Origin: Rhizobium sp. ZPR4 | Lineage (GTDB): Bacteria > Pseudomonadota > Alphaproteobacteria > Rhizobiales > Rhizobiaceae | Assembly: GCF_040215725.1 (NCBI RefSeq) | Contig: NZ_CP157968.1 | Location: forward strand, 1,054,001 to 1,118,000 | Direction: 5' to 3' | Length of the DNA: 64,000 nucleotides | Shown here: positions 34,364 to 43,695 of the stretch, piece by piece | Layout: each line of letters begins with the position of its first letter | Position numbering within the stretch: position 1 is the stretch's first letter | Notes under the pieces: generated by a model | What the model was told of the DNA's origin: nothing | What the model saw: only the letters and a program-made list of their open reading frames with translations | Databases searched by the model: none | Translations under genes and position numbers: made by a program

Positions 34364-35098
34364 ATGTCGGAAAAGAAGACTGCGCTGGTGATCAGCGCAC
34401 ATGCGGCGGATTTCGTCTGGCGGTGCGGGGGCGCAATCGCGCTGCACGCGCAGAGGGGCTACGAGGTGACCGTCGTCTGCCTTTCCTTCGGTGAGCGTGG
34501 GGAATCGGCAAAGCTCTGGAAAGAGCCGGGCATGACGCTCGAACGGGTGAAGGCCGCTCGCCGATCCGAGGCAGAGCGCGCCGCGCAGGCGCTTGGCGTG
34601 CACAATCTTATCAGCTTCGATCTTGGAGATTATCCGCTACGGCTGACCGACGATGACAGATATCGTCTGGTCGATGTGATCAGAGATGTGCAGCCTTCCT
34701 TCATGCTCAGCCATTCGCAATATGATCCTTACAACACGGACCATATGTACGCGACACAGGTTGCTTTTGAGACACGGATGATTGCACAGGCATGGGGCCA
34801 TAATCCCGGCCAGAAGGTTCTTGGCGCACCGCAGCTTTATCTTTTCGAACCGCATCAGACGGAGCAGATGGGATGGAAGCCGGATGTCTTCCTTGATATC
34901 ACCCCGGTCTGGGAAAAGAAGCGTGCGGCGATCGAGTGCATGGAAGGTCAGGAGCATCTCTGGGAGTTCTATACCCGGGTTGCCCAGAACCGGGCCAACC
35001 ATTTCCAGCGAAACTCTGGCGGTCAGTCCGGTGGACGGGCGGCGAAGTATGCGGAAGGCTTCCAGTCGGTGTTTCCGCGGACGGTCGACGAGCTTTGA
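34364..35098 (+). CDS. galB: 4-Oxalomesaconate hydratase, PIG-L (GalB) type
   Basis: 244 residues, MSEKKTALVISAHAADFVWRCGGAIALHA at the N-terminus, then VVCLSFGERGESAKLW, FDLGDYPLRLTDDDRYRLVDVIRDVQPSFMLSHSQYDPYNTDH, and QEHLWEFYTRVAQNR. This is the LmbE/PIG-L deacetylase fold as it appears in Pseudomonas putida GalB, a zinc-dependent hydratase turning 4-oxalomesaconate into 4-carboxy-4-hydroxy-2-oxoadipate. The His/Asp metal site corresponds to the SAHAAD loop and the LSHS loop. It is the first gene of the rightward operon, followed 20 bp later by the dioxygenase gene. Confidence 0.9.
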   Translation: MSEKKTALVISAHAADFVWRCGGAIALHAQRGYEVTVVCLSFGERGESAKLWKEPGMTLERVKAARRSEAERAAQALGVHNLISFDLGDYPLRLTDDDRYRLVDVIRDVQPSFMLSHSQYDPYNTDHMYATQVAFETRMIAQAWGHNPGQKVLGAPQLYLFEPHQTEQMGWKPDVFLDITPVWEKKRAAIECMEGQEHLWEFYTRVAQNRANHFQRNSGGQSGGRAAKYAEGFQSVFPRTVDEL

Positions 35099-35118
35099 TC
35101 GGCTCGGGGAGGATAGAA

Positions 35119-36081
35119 ATGGAACCATGCTTCGACATCGCGCATCTGGCGCACGTCGAGATGTACACGAATAAATTCGATGAAAGTCTCGACTTCTTTT
35201 TGCGGGTCTACGGTCTGACGCTTTCCGATCAGGATGAAAACTCCGCCTATCTCAGGGCGTGGGACGACTATGAATTCCACACGCTCAAGCTCACGCGCCA
35301 CCATACGACGGGCGTCGGGCATATTGCCTATCGGGCATCGTCTCGCGAGGCACTCGACCGGCGGGTGAAGGCGATCGAGGCGAGCGGCTATAAAGTGCTC
35401 GGCTGGACCGACGGCGATCCGGGCCATGGTCGTTCCTTCCGGTTCGAGGATCCTTTCGGGCATGTGTTCGAGATCTACTATGACACTGTCCGCTTCCGCC
35501 CGTCGGATGCCGAAAGGCCGGCCCTGAAGAATGTCGCGTCGCGCTATCATGGGCAGGGCTGCCATCCGAGGCGGCTCGATCACCTGAACCTTTTGGCTTC
35601 GGATGTTTCGGAGTTCAGGCGGTTCATGCAGACCTGCCTGGGATCTCGTGTCACTGAAATGATCGAGCTCGACAACGGGCGGATCGGCGGCTGCTGGTTC
35701 ACGATCAACAACAAGGGCTACGATCTTGCATGCACCGAGGAGCATGGCCGCGGAGACGCGCGCCTGCACCATGTCACCTACGCAACGGACAGCCGCGAAG
35801 ACATTTTGCGCGCTGCCGACATCTTCCTGGAAAACGGTGTTCACATCGAAACCGGCCCCCACAAGCACGCCATCCAGGGAACCTTCTTTCTCTACGTCTG
35901 GGAGCCGGCTGGTAACCGTGTCGAGCTTGCCAATGCAGGTGCGCGCCTCATCCTAGCGCCGGATTGGGAGCCGGTCGTCTGGACCGAGACTGAGCGCAAG
36001 AAGGGGCAGGCCTGGGGATTGAAGACCATCGAGACATTTCACACTCACGGCACGCCACCGGTAGGGACAAAGGGAGACTGA
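35119..36081 (+). CDS. Type I extradiol ring-cleavage dioxygenase (VOC fold)
   Basis: 320 residues with two VOC modules. Module one begins [25 protein letters not shown]. Module two carries the iron ligands: His in RLDHLNLLA (about 152), His in [10 protein letters not shown] (about 215) and Glu in NRVELANAG (about 270), as in catechol 2,3-dioxygenases. Start 35119 has GGGGAGGA seven bases upstream. In this operon (galB, this gene, galC, galD) it occupies the place where a LigAB/GalA-type gallate dioxygenase is expected, so it may cleave gallate or a related dihydroxybenzoate. The substrate is unproven. Confidence 0.8.
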   Translation: MEPCFDIAHLAHVEMYTNKFDESLDFFLRVYGLTLSDQDENSAYLRAWDDYEFHTLKLTRHHTTGVGHIAYRASSREALDRRVKAIEASGYKVLGWTDGDPGHGRSFRFEDPFGHVFEIYYDTVRFRPSDAERPALKNVASRYHGQGCHPRRLDHLNLLASDVSEFRRFMQTCLGSRVTEMIELDNGRIGGCWFTINNKGYDLACTEEHGRGDARLHHVTYATDSREDILRAADIFLENGVHIETGPHKHAIQGTFFLYVWEPAGNRVELANAGARLILAPDWEPVVWTETERKKGQAWGLKTIETFHTHGTPPVGTKGD

Positions 36082-36082
36082 T

Positions 36083-36754
36083 ATGGGTGTTGTCGTACAG
36101 AACATCGAACGCGCGGACGCGTCGATCATTGATCGACTTGCCTCGGCGGGCGTCGCCACCGTCCACGAAGCCCAGGGCCGCAAGGGAATGCTCGCAAGCT
36201 ACATGCGCCCCATCTATCCGGGCGCCCAGATCGCGGGATCGGCGGTGACGATCTCGGCTCCTCCCGGCGACAACTGGATGATCCATGTTGCGATCGAGCA
36301 GATCAGACAGGGCGACGTGCTCGTTCTTGCGCCGACCTCGCCTTGCGACAACGGCTATTTCGGGGATCTGCTGGCGACTTCGGCGCGTGCTCGCGGATGC
36401 CGCGGGTTGATTATTGATGCAGGTGTCCGCGACATCCGCGATCTCACGGCAATGAGTTTTCCTGTGTGGTCGAAAGCCGTCTCGGCTCAGGGAACGGTGA
36501 AGGAGACGCTTGGCTCGGTCAATATCCCGATCGTCTGCGCAGGCGCGCTGGTCGATGCCGGGGACATTATCGTCGCCGACGATGATGGCGTCTGCGTCGT
36601 CAGGCGAGCAGAGGCTGAACAGGTCGCAGTGGCGGCCGAGAAGCGGATCGCCAACGAGGAAGCGAAGCGCAAACGGCTTGCCGCGGGCGAGCTTGGCCTC
36701 GACATCTACGACATGCGGGGCAAACTGGCGGAGAAGGGCCTCAAATATGTATGA
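36083..36754 (+). CDS. galC: 4-Carboxy-4-hydroxy-2-oxoadipate aldolase (RraA/LigK family)
   Basis: 223 residues. [43 protein letters not shown] at the N-terminus and [29 protein letters not shown] (about 92-120), with the Arg-Asp pair of the HMG/CHA aldolase family, match LigK/GalC closely. It splits the hydroxy-oxoadipate into pyruvate and oxaloacetate with a divalent metal. The dioxygenase stop and this ATG are one base apart, and its stop overlaps galD by eight bases, so the genes are translationally linked. LigK and ProA are alternative names for the same activity. Confidence 0.92.
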   Translation: MGVVVQNIERADASIIDRLASAGVATVHEAQGRKGMLASYMRPIYPGAQIAGSAVTISAPPGDNWMIHVAIEQIRQGDVLVLAPTSPCDNGYFGDLLATSARARGCRGLIIDAGVRDIRDLTAMSFPVWSKAVSAQGTVKETLGSVNIPIVCAGALVDAGDIIVADDDGVCVVRRAEAEQVAVAAEKRIANEEAKRKRLAAGELGLDIYDMRGKLAEKGLKYV

Positions 36755-37811
36755 GGACGGAATCCCCTGCCTTTGGATGCGCGGCGGCACATCGAAGGGA
36801 GCCTATTTCCTCGCCGAGGATCTTCCCGGCGATCAACAGGAGCGCGATCGGCTGCTCCTTGCGATCATGGGATCACCCGATCCACGGCAGATCGATGGAA
36901 TCGGAGGGGCAGATCCGTTGACATCGAAGGTTGCGGTGCTTTCGCCTCCGACCCGCGATGACGCTGACGTCGACTATCTCTTCCTGCAGGTTTTCGTTGA
37001 CAAGGCGCTCGTCAGCGACGCCCAGGGATGTGGAAACATCCTGGCCGGCGTTGGTCCTGCCGCTATCGAACGCGGACTGGTGCCTATCGCAGGCGACATC
37101 ACTTCGGTGAGGATTCACATGGTCAATTCCGGCGAGGTGGCAGTCGCCAAGATCGCGACACCAGCCGGAAAGGTAAGCTATGTGGGCGAGACGAGCATCG
37201 CCGGCGTACCGGGATGCCATGCCGCAATTCCGATCCTGTTTACGAACACCGAAGGATCGATGTGCGGCGCGCTGCTGCCGACCGGCAACGAGGTTGATGT
37301 GATCGACGGCATCGAGGTGACGCTGATCGATAACGGCATGCCCTGCGTCATCATGCGGGCTGCGGATTTCGGTCTGACGGGCGACGAGACTCGTGAGGAA
37401 TTAGAAGGCAATGACGCCGTCAGGCAACGGATAGAGGCCATCCGGCTGCAAGCCGGGCCGATGATGAACCTTGGCGATGTCAGTGCGGCTTCGGTCCCGA
37501 AAATGACGCTCGTCTCAAAACCGCGGCATGGAGGCGCGATCAACACGCGCAGCTTCATCCCCCATCGCGTGCATGCTTCTGTCGGCGTCCTTGCAGCGGT
37601 AACAGTGGCGACCAGCACGCGACTGGCGGGCTCTCCCGCGTGCGGGCTTTCGGTCGCTCCTTTCGACGGACGCTACAAGATCGAACATCCGACCGGAGAC
37701 ATGGAAGTCTTTCTCGACCTCGATGGCGACGGGATTATCCAAGGGGCGGGGACGATCCGAACCGCCCGAAAACTATTCGATGGCAGGGTCTTCCCGGCTC
37801 CAGTCCGGTGA
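36747..37811 (+). CDS. galD: 4-Oxalomesaconate tautomerase (PrpF family)
   Basis: 354 residues. [23 protein letters not shown] and [24 protein letters not shown] at the N-terminus, [19 protein letters not shown] (about 93-112) and [23 protein letters not shown] near the C-terminus are hallmarks of PrpF proteins of the GalD/LigU branch. It converts the keto and enol forms of 4-oxalomesaconate so that GalB can hydrate it. ATG 36747 lies inside the galC end; a longer frame upstream is galC read in another frame. It ends the operon; the next gene is convergent. Confidence 0.92.
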   Translation: MYEDGIPCLWMRGGTSKGAYFLAEDLPGDQQERDRLLLAIMGSPDPRQIDGIGGADPLTSKVAVLSPPTRDDADVDYLFLQVFVDKALVSDAQGCGNILAGVGPAAIERGLVPIAGDITSVRIHMVNSGEVAVAKIATPAGKVSYVGETSIAGVPGCHAAIPILFTNTEGSMCGALLPTGNEVDVIDGIEVTLIDNGMPCVIMRAADFGLTGDETREELEGNDAVRQRIEAIRLQAGPMMNLGDVSAASVPKMTLVSKPRHGGAINTRSFIPHRVHASVGVLAAVTVATSTRLAGSPACGLSVAPFDGRYKIEHPTGDMEVFLDLDGDGIIQGAGTIRTARKLFDGRVFPAPVR

Positions 37812-37879
37812 CTGCGACCCCACCGGCCCGGTTCTCATCAGGAGCGTTTATGCGGGACTTGCTGAGGGTGGGCGACTGG

Positions 37880-39136
37880 TCATTGTCCAAAACGGCTGGG
37901 TAGAAAGGCGTAAGCGTTGTCGCTGATGCGACGTTCCAGCGCGTCGAGCACCAGATCCGCGGTTTTGGGAGCTGCCGCGATGCCGACATGTCCATGGCCG
38001 AATGCGGCGATCAGGCCGGGATGGCGCGACAGCGGGCCGATCACCGGGAGTCCGTCGGGCGTGGATGGGCGATGTCCCATCCAGAGACGAAGGTTGGGTG
38101 TCTTGTCCGCCGACAGATAGGGGTAGCTCGCCAGGGCATGCCGTTGCAGCACCTGCGCGCGCTCCCAATTCGGAGGTTTGTTCACCGTTGCAAGCTCGAC
38201 CTGGCCCGAAAGGCGCAGACCCATATTGGTCGGCGTATTGGCCATCCGGCCCGTGCTCGGCATCACGGGAATTTCGAAGGGTGTTTGCCCTGATGTCACG
38301 GTCACATGATAGCCCCTTTCGCTCTGCATCGGAATGCGCACGCCGAGCGGGCGAAGCAGGCGGCCGGAATGTATGCCCGCGGCCACGACGATGCGGTCGG
38401 CAGATAGCGTCTCGCCACCCTCAAGTACGGCCTGCGGCGTCATACCGTCCAGGATGGCTGTCACGGCGGACTGGTGGAATTGCACGCCCGTGCGTTGGGC
38501 GGCTTGCACAATGCCGGCCACATAGCGTCCGGTGTCGCGGCAATGGGCACCGTTGACCACATGGATGGCGAACCGGTAGGGAGGGCCCAAAGCCGGGAGC
38601 TTTTGCCGGATTTCGGTCTCGTCCCACTCCACATATGCAACGCCGTTTTCTCGACGCAGCTCCCAGCTTAGTGCTTCGGCCTCGAAGGAAGCCCGGTCGG
38701 GATAGGCGTAGAGCAGCCCTTTTTGAAGAACGAGCTGCTCTTGCCCGGTCTTTCGCGCGAGTTCCAGATGTCGCTCGGGGCCATCGTGCAGCAGGAAGCT
38801 CAGCAATTTCGCCGTCCGGCGCACGCGGGTCTTGCTGGCGCCGGCCCACAAAAACCGCAGGAGCCAGGGTGTCAGCTGCGGTAGTGACCTCCAATCGATC
38901 GTCAGCGGCCCGTTTCGATCGAGAAGGAAGCCGGGAACCTTCCGCCACAGACCTGGCATGCTCATCGGTATGATCGAGGCCGGACTGATCCAGCCGCCAT
39001 TGCCGTAGCTTGCCCCGGCTTCGCTGCCCGGCGCGTTGCCGTCGCAAAGTGCGACATCCCAGCCAGCCTCTGCCAATCTCAATGCCGCGGTGGCACCGAT
39101 AATGCCCGCGCCGACCACGATTACCTTGCCTGTCAT
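37880..39136 (-). CDS. FAD-dependent D-amino-acid dehydrogenase-like oxidoreductase (DadA type)
   Basis: 418 residues of the DAO family. The FAD Rossmann loop is VVGAGIIGATAALRLAEAGWDVALCD (about 6-30), followed by the DadA-type SYGNGGWISPASIIPMSMPGLWRKVPGFLLDRNGPL (about 44-78) and, near the C-terminus, WMGHRPSTPDGLPVIGPLSRHPGLIAAFGHGHVG. The family deaminates D-amino acids or related imino/opine substrates, passing electrons to the respiratory chain. It lies 19 bp behind the ATPase in an operon with a binding protein and a racemase-family enzyme. Confidence 0.88.
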   Translation of the reverse strand: MTGKVIVVGAGIIGATAALRLAEAGWDVALCDGNAPGSEAGASYGNGGWISPASIIPMSMPGLWRKVPGFLLDRNGPLTIDWRSLPQLTPWLLRFLWAGASKTRVRRTAKLLSFLLHDGPERHLELARKTGQEQLVLQKGLLYAYPDRASFEAEALSWELRRENGVAYVEWDETEIRQKLPALGPPYRFAIHVVNGAHCRDTGRYVAGIVQAAQRTGVQFHQSAVTAILDGMTPQAVLEGGETLSADRIVVAAGIHSGRLLRPLGVRIPMQSERGYHVTVTSGQTPFEIPVMPSTGRMANTPTNMGLRLSGQVELATVNKPPNWERAQVLQRHALASYPYLSADKTPNLRLWMGHRPSTPDGLPVIGPLSRHPGLIAAFGHGHVGIAAAPKTADLVLDALERRISDNAYAFLPSRFGQ

Positions 39137-39154
39137 TGCCGTTTTATCCTGCTC

Positions 39155-39910
39155 TCAGGAAAGTCCGCCATGGAAATGGCTGAGAAATTCCCGCGTTTTC
39201 GTTTCGCGGGGTTCGTTGATGACCTGGCGTGCATCACCGGACTCGATGACGAAGCCGTCCTGCATGAAGATGACCGTGTCGGCGACATCGCGGGCAAAAG
39301 CCATCTCATGGGTGACAAGGATCATCGTCATGCCTTGCTCGGCGAGTTGACGGATGACGGCCAGAACCTCGCCGACCAGTGCTGGATCGAGGGCAGAGGT
39401 GGCCTCATCAAACAGTATGACTTCCGGTTTCATGGCGAGCGCCCGGGCGATTGCCACGCGTTGTTTCTGCCCCCCCGAAAGCTGCTCCGGGCGGGCATCG
39501 GCTTTCGCGACTAGGCCGACCTTGGCGAGAAGCTCCATCGCGACGGTCCGCGCGGAGTTCCTGTCCTGTTTCAACACGCTCACCGGCCCGACCATCACAT
39601 TGTCGATGACACTCATATGCGGGAACAGATTGAAGTTTTGAAACACCATCCCTGTATTGGCACGGAAGGCTGCCAGATCCCGGTCGCGCATGGCGACCCG
39701 GCCTGCGGAAAAATCCATCCGCTTTCCGCCGATGGTGATGCGGCCTGCATCCGGCAATGACAGCAAATTGAGGCTGCGCAACAGGGTCGACTTTCCCGAG
39801 CCGCTTGGCCCGATCATCGCCACGACATGACCGCGCGGTACGGAAAGGTTGATGTCCTTCAAGACCTCGAGAGGACCGAAGGATTTCTTCAGGCCTACGA
39901 CCTCGATCAT
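39155..39910 (-). CDS. Polar-amino-acid-type ABC transporter ATP-binding protein (GlnQ/HisP)
   Basis: 251 residues. Walker [13 protein letters not shown] (about 33-44), Q-loop VFQNFNLFPHMSV, signature [17 protein letters not shown] and Walker B VILFDEATSALDP are the standard PAAT-family motifs. I place the start at ATG 39910 (GAGGAA upstream, canonical MIEVVGLKKSFG); ATG 39949, overlapping the permease stop by four bases, is an alternative adding 13 residues. It energises the amino-acid importer. Confidence 0.9.
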   Translation of the reverse strand: MIEVVGLKKSFGPLEVLKDINLSVPRGHVVAMIGPSGSGKSTLLRSLNLLSLPDAGRITIGGKRMDFSAGRVAMRDRDLAAFRANTGMVFQNFNLFPHMSVIDNVMVGPVSVLKQDRNSARTVAMELLAKVGLVAKADARPEQLSGGQKQRVAIARALAMKPEVILFDEATSALDPALVGEVLAVIRQLAEQGMTMILVTHEMAFARDVADTVIFMQDGFVIESGDARQVINEPRETKTREFLSHFHGGLS

Positions 39911-39945
39911 TGATTCCTCGCCGCCCGTTCTCTCTACCTTGCTAT

Positions 39946-40602
39946 TCATGCCTTGCGACCCTCCAGCCAGTGCGCCAGGCGTGTCATTGGGAACAGGACC
40001 GCCAGATAGATGAATGCAATCAAAGTATAGGTTTCAAGCGGCCGGTAGGTGGCAGACGTCACGAGCTGACCTTGATAGAGCAGGTCGGGCACGGCGAGCA
40101 CGGAGAGAAGCGAGGTGTTCTTGAGCTGCAGGACAGACTGGTTGACCAGCGGCGGCACCATGCGGCGCAGCGCCTGCGGCAGAATGATCTTGGCCATCAA
40201 CTGGCCTCGACGCATGCCGATCGCGCGGCCGGCATCCCATTGCCCGGTGTCGATCGAGACGATGCCGCCCCGAATGATCTCGGCGTAGAACGCAGCGCCA
40301 TACATGGTCAGCGTGATGAAGGCTGCCATCGCAGGGGAGATCTGAATTCCGACCAGCATGGGCAGAGCGTAGTAACACCAGACCAGCTGCACGAGGACAG
40401 GCGTACAGCGAAACAGCTCCACGATCGTCATGATCGGAACGGTGACGATTTTCAAACCCGAAAGTCGGGCAAGAGCGAAAACCGTGCCTACAAGGATTCC
40501 GGAGACGATGGTCAAAACGGTAAAGCCGACCGTGTAGCCCAAGCCTTGAAGAAACAGGCCGCGGTACTGCCAAAGGCTGGAGAAGTCCCATTGATATTGC
40601 AT
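39946..40602 (-). CDS. Polar-amino-acid-type ABC transporter permease
   Basis: 218 residues with five to six hydrophobic segments and the conserved EAA-like loop RAIGMRRGQLMAKIILPQALRRMVPPLVNQ (about 128-158), plus FRCTPVLVQLVWCYY. ATG 40602 overlaps the racemase stop (TGATG). Only one permease gene is present, so the channel is probably a homodimer. Confidence 0.9.
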   Translation of the reverse strand: MQYQWDFSSLWQYRGLFLQGLGYTVGFTVLTIVSGILVGTVFALARLSGLKIVTVPIMTIVELFRCTPVLVQLVWCYYALPMLVGIQISPAMAAFITLTMYGAAFYAEIIRGGIVSIDTGQWDAGRAIGMRRGQLMAKIILPQALRRMVPPLVNQSVLQLKNTSLLSVLAVPDLLYQGQLVTSATYRPLETYTLIAFIYLAVLFPMTRLAHWLEGRKA

Positions 40603-41315
40603 CACAGCGCGCTTTGTTCGGCCCGACGGAAAGTCCGGGGAGAGGTTGAGGTGAAAAGCCACTCGCCAAGCGTCAGTATGTCGAAGACGGGGAGATCGAG
40701 GGCAGCCGAAATCGCCTGGGCAAAGGGCGGCATATTGGTGCATTCCAGCACGATGGCGCCGACGGATGGATGTTCGGCGACAAGCCTTCGGGCTGCATCG
40801 ATCACCTCGGTCTCCAAGGCTGCATGATCATATGCGGCAGAGCCCTCGATGAGCGCGTGAAATGCGCCGCCGGCGGGCACGCCGCGCACAGGCACGGATG
40901 GATCGGCCCCGCAAGCTTCGAACACTTCGGGACCAAGGCTGGCTGCATCATAGGTTATCACGCCGGGGCGCAGACCTGTGCCGAGCGCCATTTCCACCAT
41001 GGGCAGCTGCATGAGGCTGGAGGCGGCCACCGGCACGCCCAGCGCCTCGGCCAGCTTTCGTTGGTGGCGCGCCATGAAGCCGCAAGACGTGATAATCGCG
41101 CTGCAGCCCTCCGAGATCAGCTCTCGTCCCGCGGCGACGAAATCGTCGACGAGACCCTCGCCGCCCGCGCGGACGACGAGGGAAACGGATGCACCACGCA
41201 CCCGGCGGAACCTGACCGGAAAGCGCCATGATGCAGCATTGCCGACATCGCCAGGCGGACGTTCGAACGTCGTATCCAGCATGATGATGCCCAGGGCACC
41301 TGAAGAGACGGACAT
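40602..41315 (-). CDS. Aspartate/glutamate/hydantoin racemase-family protein
   Basis: 237 residues with the two catalytic-cysteine contexts of the Asp/Glu racemase superfamily, AIITSCGFMARHQ (about 72-84) and GAIVLECTNMPPF (about 190-202). The first half VIMLDTTFERPPGDVGNAAS resembles the arylmalonate-decarboxylase/hydantoin-racemase branch. Likely reaction: interconversion of stereoisomers of the imported amino acid or derivative so that the DadA-type enzyme can oxidise it (inference). It is placed, unusually, between the binding-protein and permease genes. Confidence 0.82.
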   Translation of the reverse strand: MSVSSGALGIIMLDTTFERPPGDVGNAASWRFPVRFRRVRGASVSLVVRAGGEGLVDDFVAAGRELISEGCSAIITSCGFMARHQRKLAEALGVPVAASSLMQLPMVEMALGTGLRPGVITYDAASLGPEVFEACGADPSVPVRGVPAGGAFHALIEGSAAYDHAALETEVIDAARRLVAEHPSVGAIVLECTNMPPFAQAISAALDLPVFDILTLGEWLFTSTSPRTFRRAEQSAL

Positions 41316-41326
41316 GGTCGTGCCCG

Positions 41327-42160
41327 TCAGAAGGTCAGGTTTGCAGGCAGCGCAGCCTTGTCGACACCGACGAGCGCGAGGCTATCGACAATCCAGCTTG
41401 AGACCTTGCCTTGCCCGCGGCGTTCCGCAAGCCAGGCATCGACATAGTCGCGGAATTCGCCATTCGGGTCGCGGCGTACGCCGATCGTGGTCGGCTGGCT
41501 TCCGTGAGGGTCCGGGATGATGAGTTTGACGTTTGGAGCAAGGTGTTTCGTCGTCACGACGGCAAGGAGAGCGACCTGGATGATGGCATCGGCGCGACCC
41601 GACTGAAGCGCCAGAATGGTCTCATCGGCAGATTTGAGCGCGACCAGCGTGCAGTTCGGCAGGTTCTTGCGGGCGAAATTGTCCTGCGTCGAGCCGAGGT
41701 CGACGGCCACCCGCATCTCCGGCTTGTTCATTTCTTCCCACTTCGTTACCTCCAGATCCTTGCGGGCAACGAGGGTGAAGGTATTGTCCATCAGCGCCTT
41801 GGTGAAGTCGACAACCTTGGCGCGCTCCGGACTGTTGCTGAGCCCGAACATGATGTCGATCTTGTTGCTTTGCAGATCGATCACGGAGTTGCCCCAGGTC
41901 GTCTCGACCAATTCCAGCTTGACGCCGATATATTGCGCGAGGTCGTGCCCCATGGCGACACAGAAACCTTCCCACTCTCCGGTTGCGAGATTCTTGTGAT
42001 AATAAGGTTCGGTGCCCGCAAACACGCCGATCCGCAAGGCGCCACGCGCCCGGATCGCTTCGAGTGTCGGACCTTCGGTCGCTGCTAGAAGTGCGGAGGG
42101 CGGAAGGAGTGCAGCAGTGCCTGCAAGCAGCATTACCCTTCCGAAGTCACGTCTGTTCAT
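41327..42160 (-). CDS. Amino-acid ABC transporter substrate-binding protein with twin-arginine signal
   Basis: 277 residues. The N-terminus MNRRDFGRVMLLAGTAALLPPSALLAA is a Tat signal, unusual for a binding protein and shared with few family members. The mature part (IRARGALRIGVFAGTEPYYH, then FCVAMGHDLAQYIGVKLELVETTWGNSVIDLQSNKIDIMFG) is the SBP_bac_3 fold. Start 42160 has GGGA eight bases upstream; ATG 42166 is too close to it. No hairpin follows this gene, unlike the other four binding proteins in the window. Confidence 0.87.
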   Translation of the reverse strand: MNRRDFGRVMLLAGTAALLPPSALLAATEGPTLEAIRARGALRIGVFAGTEPYYHKNLATGEWEGFCVAMGHDLAQYIGVKLELVETTWGNSVIDLQSNKIDIMFGLSNSPERAKVVDFTKALMDNTFTLVARKDLEVTKWEEMNKPEMRVAVDLGSTQDNFARKNLPNCTLVALKSADETILALQSGRADAIIQVALLAVVTTKHLAPNVKLIIPDPHGSQPTTIGVRRDPNGEFRDYVDAWLAERRGQGKVSSWIVDSLALVGVDKAALPANLTF

Positions 42161-42188
42161 GGTCATATCCCAGTTGATTGTTCGTTCC

Positions 42189-42653
42189 CTATTGCGCCTT
42201 GCGGGCGATCAATGCGTTTTCGCGATTGATTTTGTTGGAAAGCACGACCGAATAGGTCACGCTTTCGATTTCTTCGATCCGCGCAAGCTCTTCGATGAGC
42301 GCTTCCAGATCTTCCAAAAAATTGACGTTCACACGGCAGAGAATGTTGGCCGGGCCGCTGATCGCATCGGCGGTCGAGATCTCGGGATACCCACGCAATA
42401 CCGTAAACAGCCTTCGCGTGGCGCGCAGGGCGGTGGTGATGAAGATATAGGCTGCAACGCTTTGATCAATTTCACGGCGACCCACGATCGCGCGATAGCC
42501 AAGGATGACGCCGCGACGTTCCAACCGCTCGATACGTTCCTGGACACTTGAGCGCGCGAGACCGACACGTCGCGCCAATTCACTGGCTGTCACGCGTGCG
42601 TTTTCCTCCAGGATGCTGAGCAGATTGCGGTCAATGCTGTCGCCGTAGTCCAT
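42189..42653 (-). CDS. Lrp/AsnC-family transcriptional regulator
   Basis: 154 residues. The N-terminal HTH is DSIDRNLLSILEENARVTASELARRVGLARSSVQERIERLERRGVI (about 3-50), followed by the RAM ligand domain (DQSVAAYIFITT, then ISTADAISGPANILCRVNVNFLEDLEALIEELARI). Lrp-type proteins sense amino acids. Start 42653 has GGGA seven bases upstream; the longer frame to 42767 crosses into the LysR promoter. It heads the operon that continues with the binding protein 22 bp later, and probably controls it. Confidence 0.9.
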   Translation of the reverse strand: MDYGDSIDRNLLSILEENARVTASELARRVGLARSSVQERIERLERRGVILGYRAIVGRREIDQSVAAYIFITTALRATRRLFTVLRGYPEISTADAISGPANILCRVNVNFLEDLEALIEELARIEEIESVTYSVVLSNKINRENALIARKAQ

Positions 42654-42765
42654 GTCGTTCCCACTTTTTTGTGCGGGAAGACTGGGGCTAAACTTTCCCA
42701 AAGAAAAGCATTGAAAAATGGGTTCTTCATGACTTTTATTCATGCCGATCAATAGGAGCTTCGTC

Positions 42766-43695
42766 ATGCGCCGTTTTCTGCCATCCTTGAGCGCTCTGCA
42801 TGCATTCGATGCGTCCGTGCGTCACTTGAGTTTTACCAAGGCTGCCGAGGACATGGGGATCACGCAAAGCGGTATCAGCCGGCAGATAAAAAACCTTGAG
42901 GATTTTCTTGGTCTTACCCTGTTCGAACGAGCCGGTCCGAAGCTGATCCTGACGGAGGAGGGCGCGCGCTATTACGATGAGATTTCGCGCCTCCTCGACA
43001 AGTTGGAAGATGTCTCCATCGATGCCGTCCGCGGTCGAAAGGCGCAGAGCATGCTGAAGATCGGCTTTCCGCCGACATTGATGCGGCGTTGGGGTGCGGC
43101 GATGCTGACCGCCTTTGCAGCCGCGCATCCTCAAACATGGTTCGAGGTCTATCCCTGCCGCCACGATCTCGATTTCGCGGCATCCGAGCTGGATCTGGCA
43201 TTTCTACGCGGCACGGGCAATTGGAGCGGAGCGCGCAGCCAATTGCTCTTCGACGAGGAGCTGATCGTGGTCGGTGCGCCGAAGCTGGTGCCATCGGGAG
43301 GGTTGCCGAATGACGAGGCGCTACTGGAATACCCGCTGATCCAGAATTCCAGCCGCCCGAGCCTGTGGCTGCATTGGCTGCGCGGGGCGGGCGTGCACTA
43401 TAAAAGCCGCATCTATGGTCCGCGCTTGCCGAACTTCGATATGATCCTCGAATGCGCCCTCAGCGGCATGGGGCTGGCGGTCGTTCCCGAGCTCCATGTG
43501 CGCACCGAACTAGCCGCAGGAATTCTGAAGCCCGCTTTAAGCAGGCTCCAGACATCCGGGGAAGGTTTTTATCTCTGTTTCCCGCAGGCACGGATGAACT
43601 CGGCCAATGTGCGGATCTTTCGCGATTGGTTCGCGACCGAATTCACGCGCCGGCGGCAATTCCTGCCTCTGGTGTATCCCTTGGATCAAAAATAG
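42766..43695 (+). CDS. LysR-family transcriptional regulator (GcvA-like)
   Basis: 309 residues. HTH at about 1-60 (RFLPSLSALHAFDASVRHLSFTKAAEDMGITQSGISRQIKNLEDFLGLTLFER). The start ATG 42766 has AGGAG eight bases upstream. It diverges from the Lrp gene across a 112-bp gap and its 3' end overlaps the 3' end of the thiamine-diphosphate enzyme gene by ten bases. The target is uncertain: the D-amino-acid operon on one side or the TPP enzyme on the other. Confidence 0.88.
   Translation: MRRFLPSLSALHAFDASVRHLSFTKAAEDMGITQSGISRQIKNLEDFLGLTLFERAGPKLILTEEGARYYDEISRLLDKLEDVSIDAVRGRKAQSMLKIGFPPTLMRRWGAAMLTAFAAAHPQTWFEVYPCRHDLDFAASELDLAFLRGTGNWSGARSQLLFDEELIVVGAPKLVPSGGLPNDEALLEYPLIQNSSRPSLWLHWLRGAGVHYKSRIYGPRLPNFDMILECALSGMGLAVVPELHVRTELAAGILKPALSRLQTSGEGFYLCFPQARMNSANVRIFRDWFATEFTRRRQFLPLVYPLDQK

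Noticed and set aside
35119..36081. VOC gene as a glyoxalase or bleomycin-resistance protein
   Set aside because: The two-module length and the His/His/Glu set match catechol 2,3-dioxygenases, and the operon is clearly for ring-fission products.
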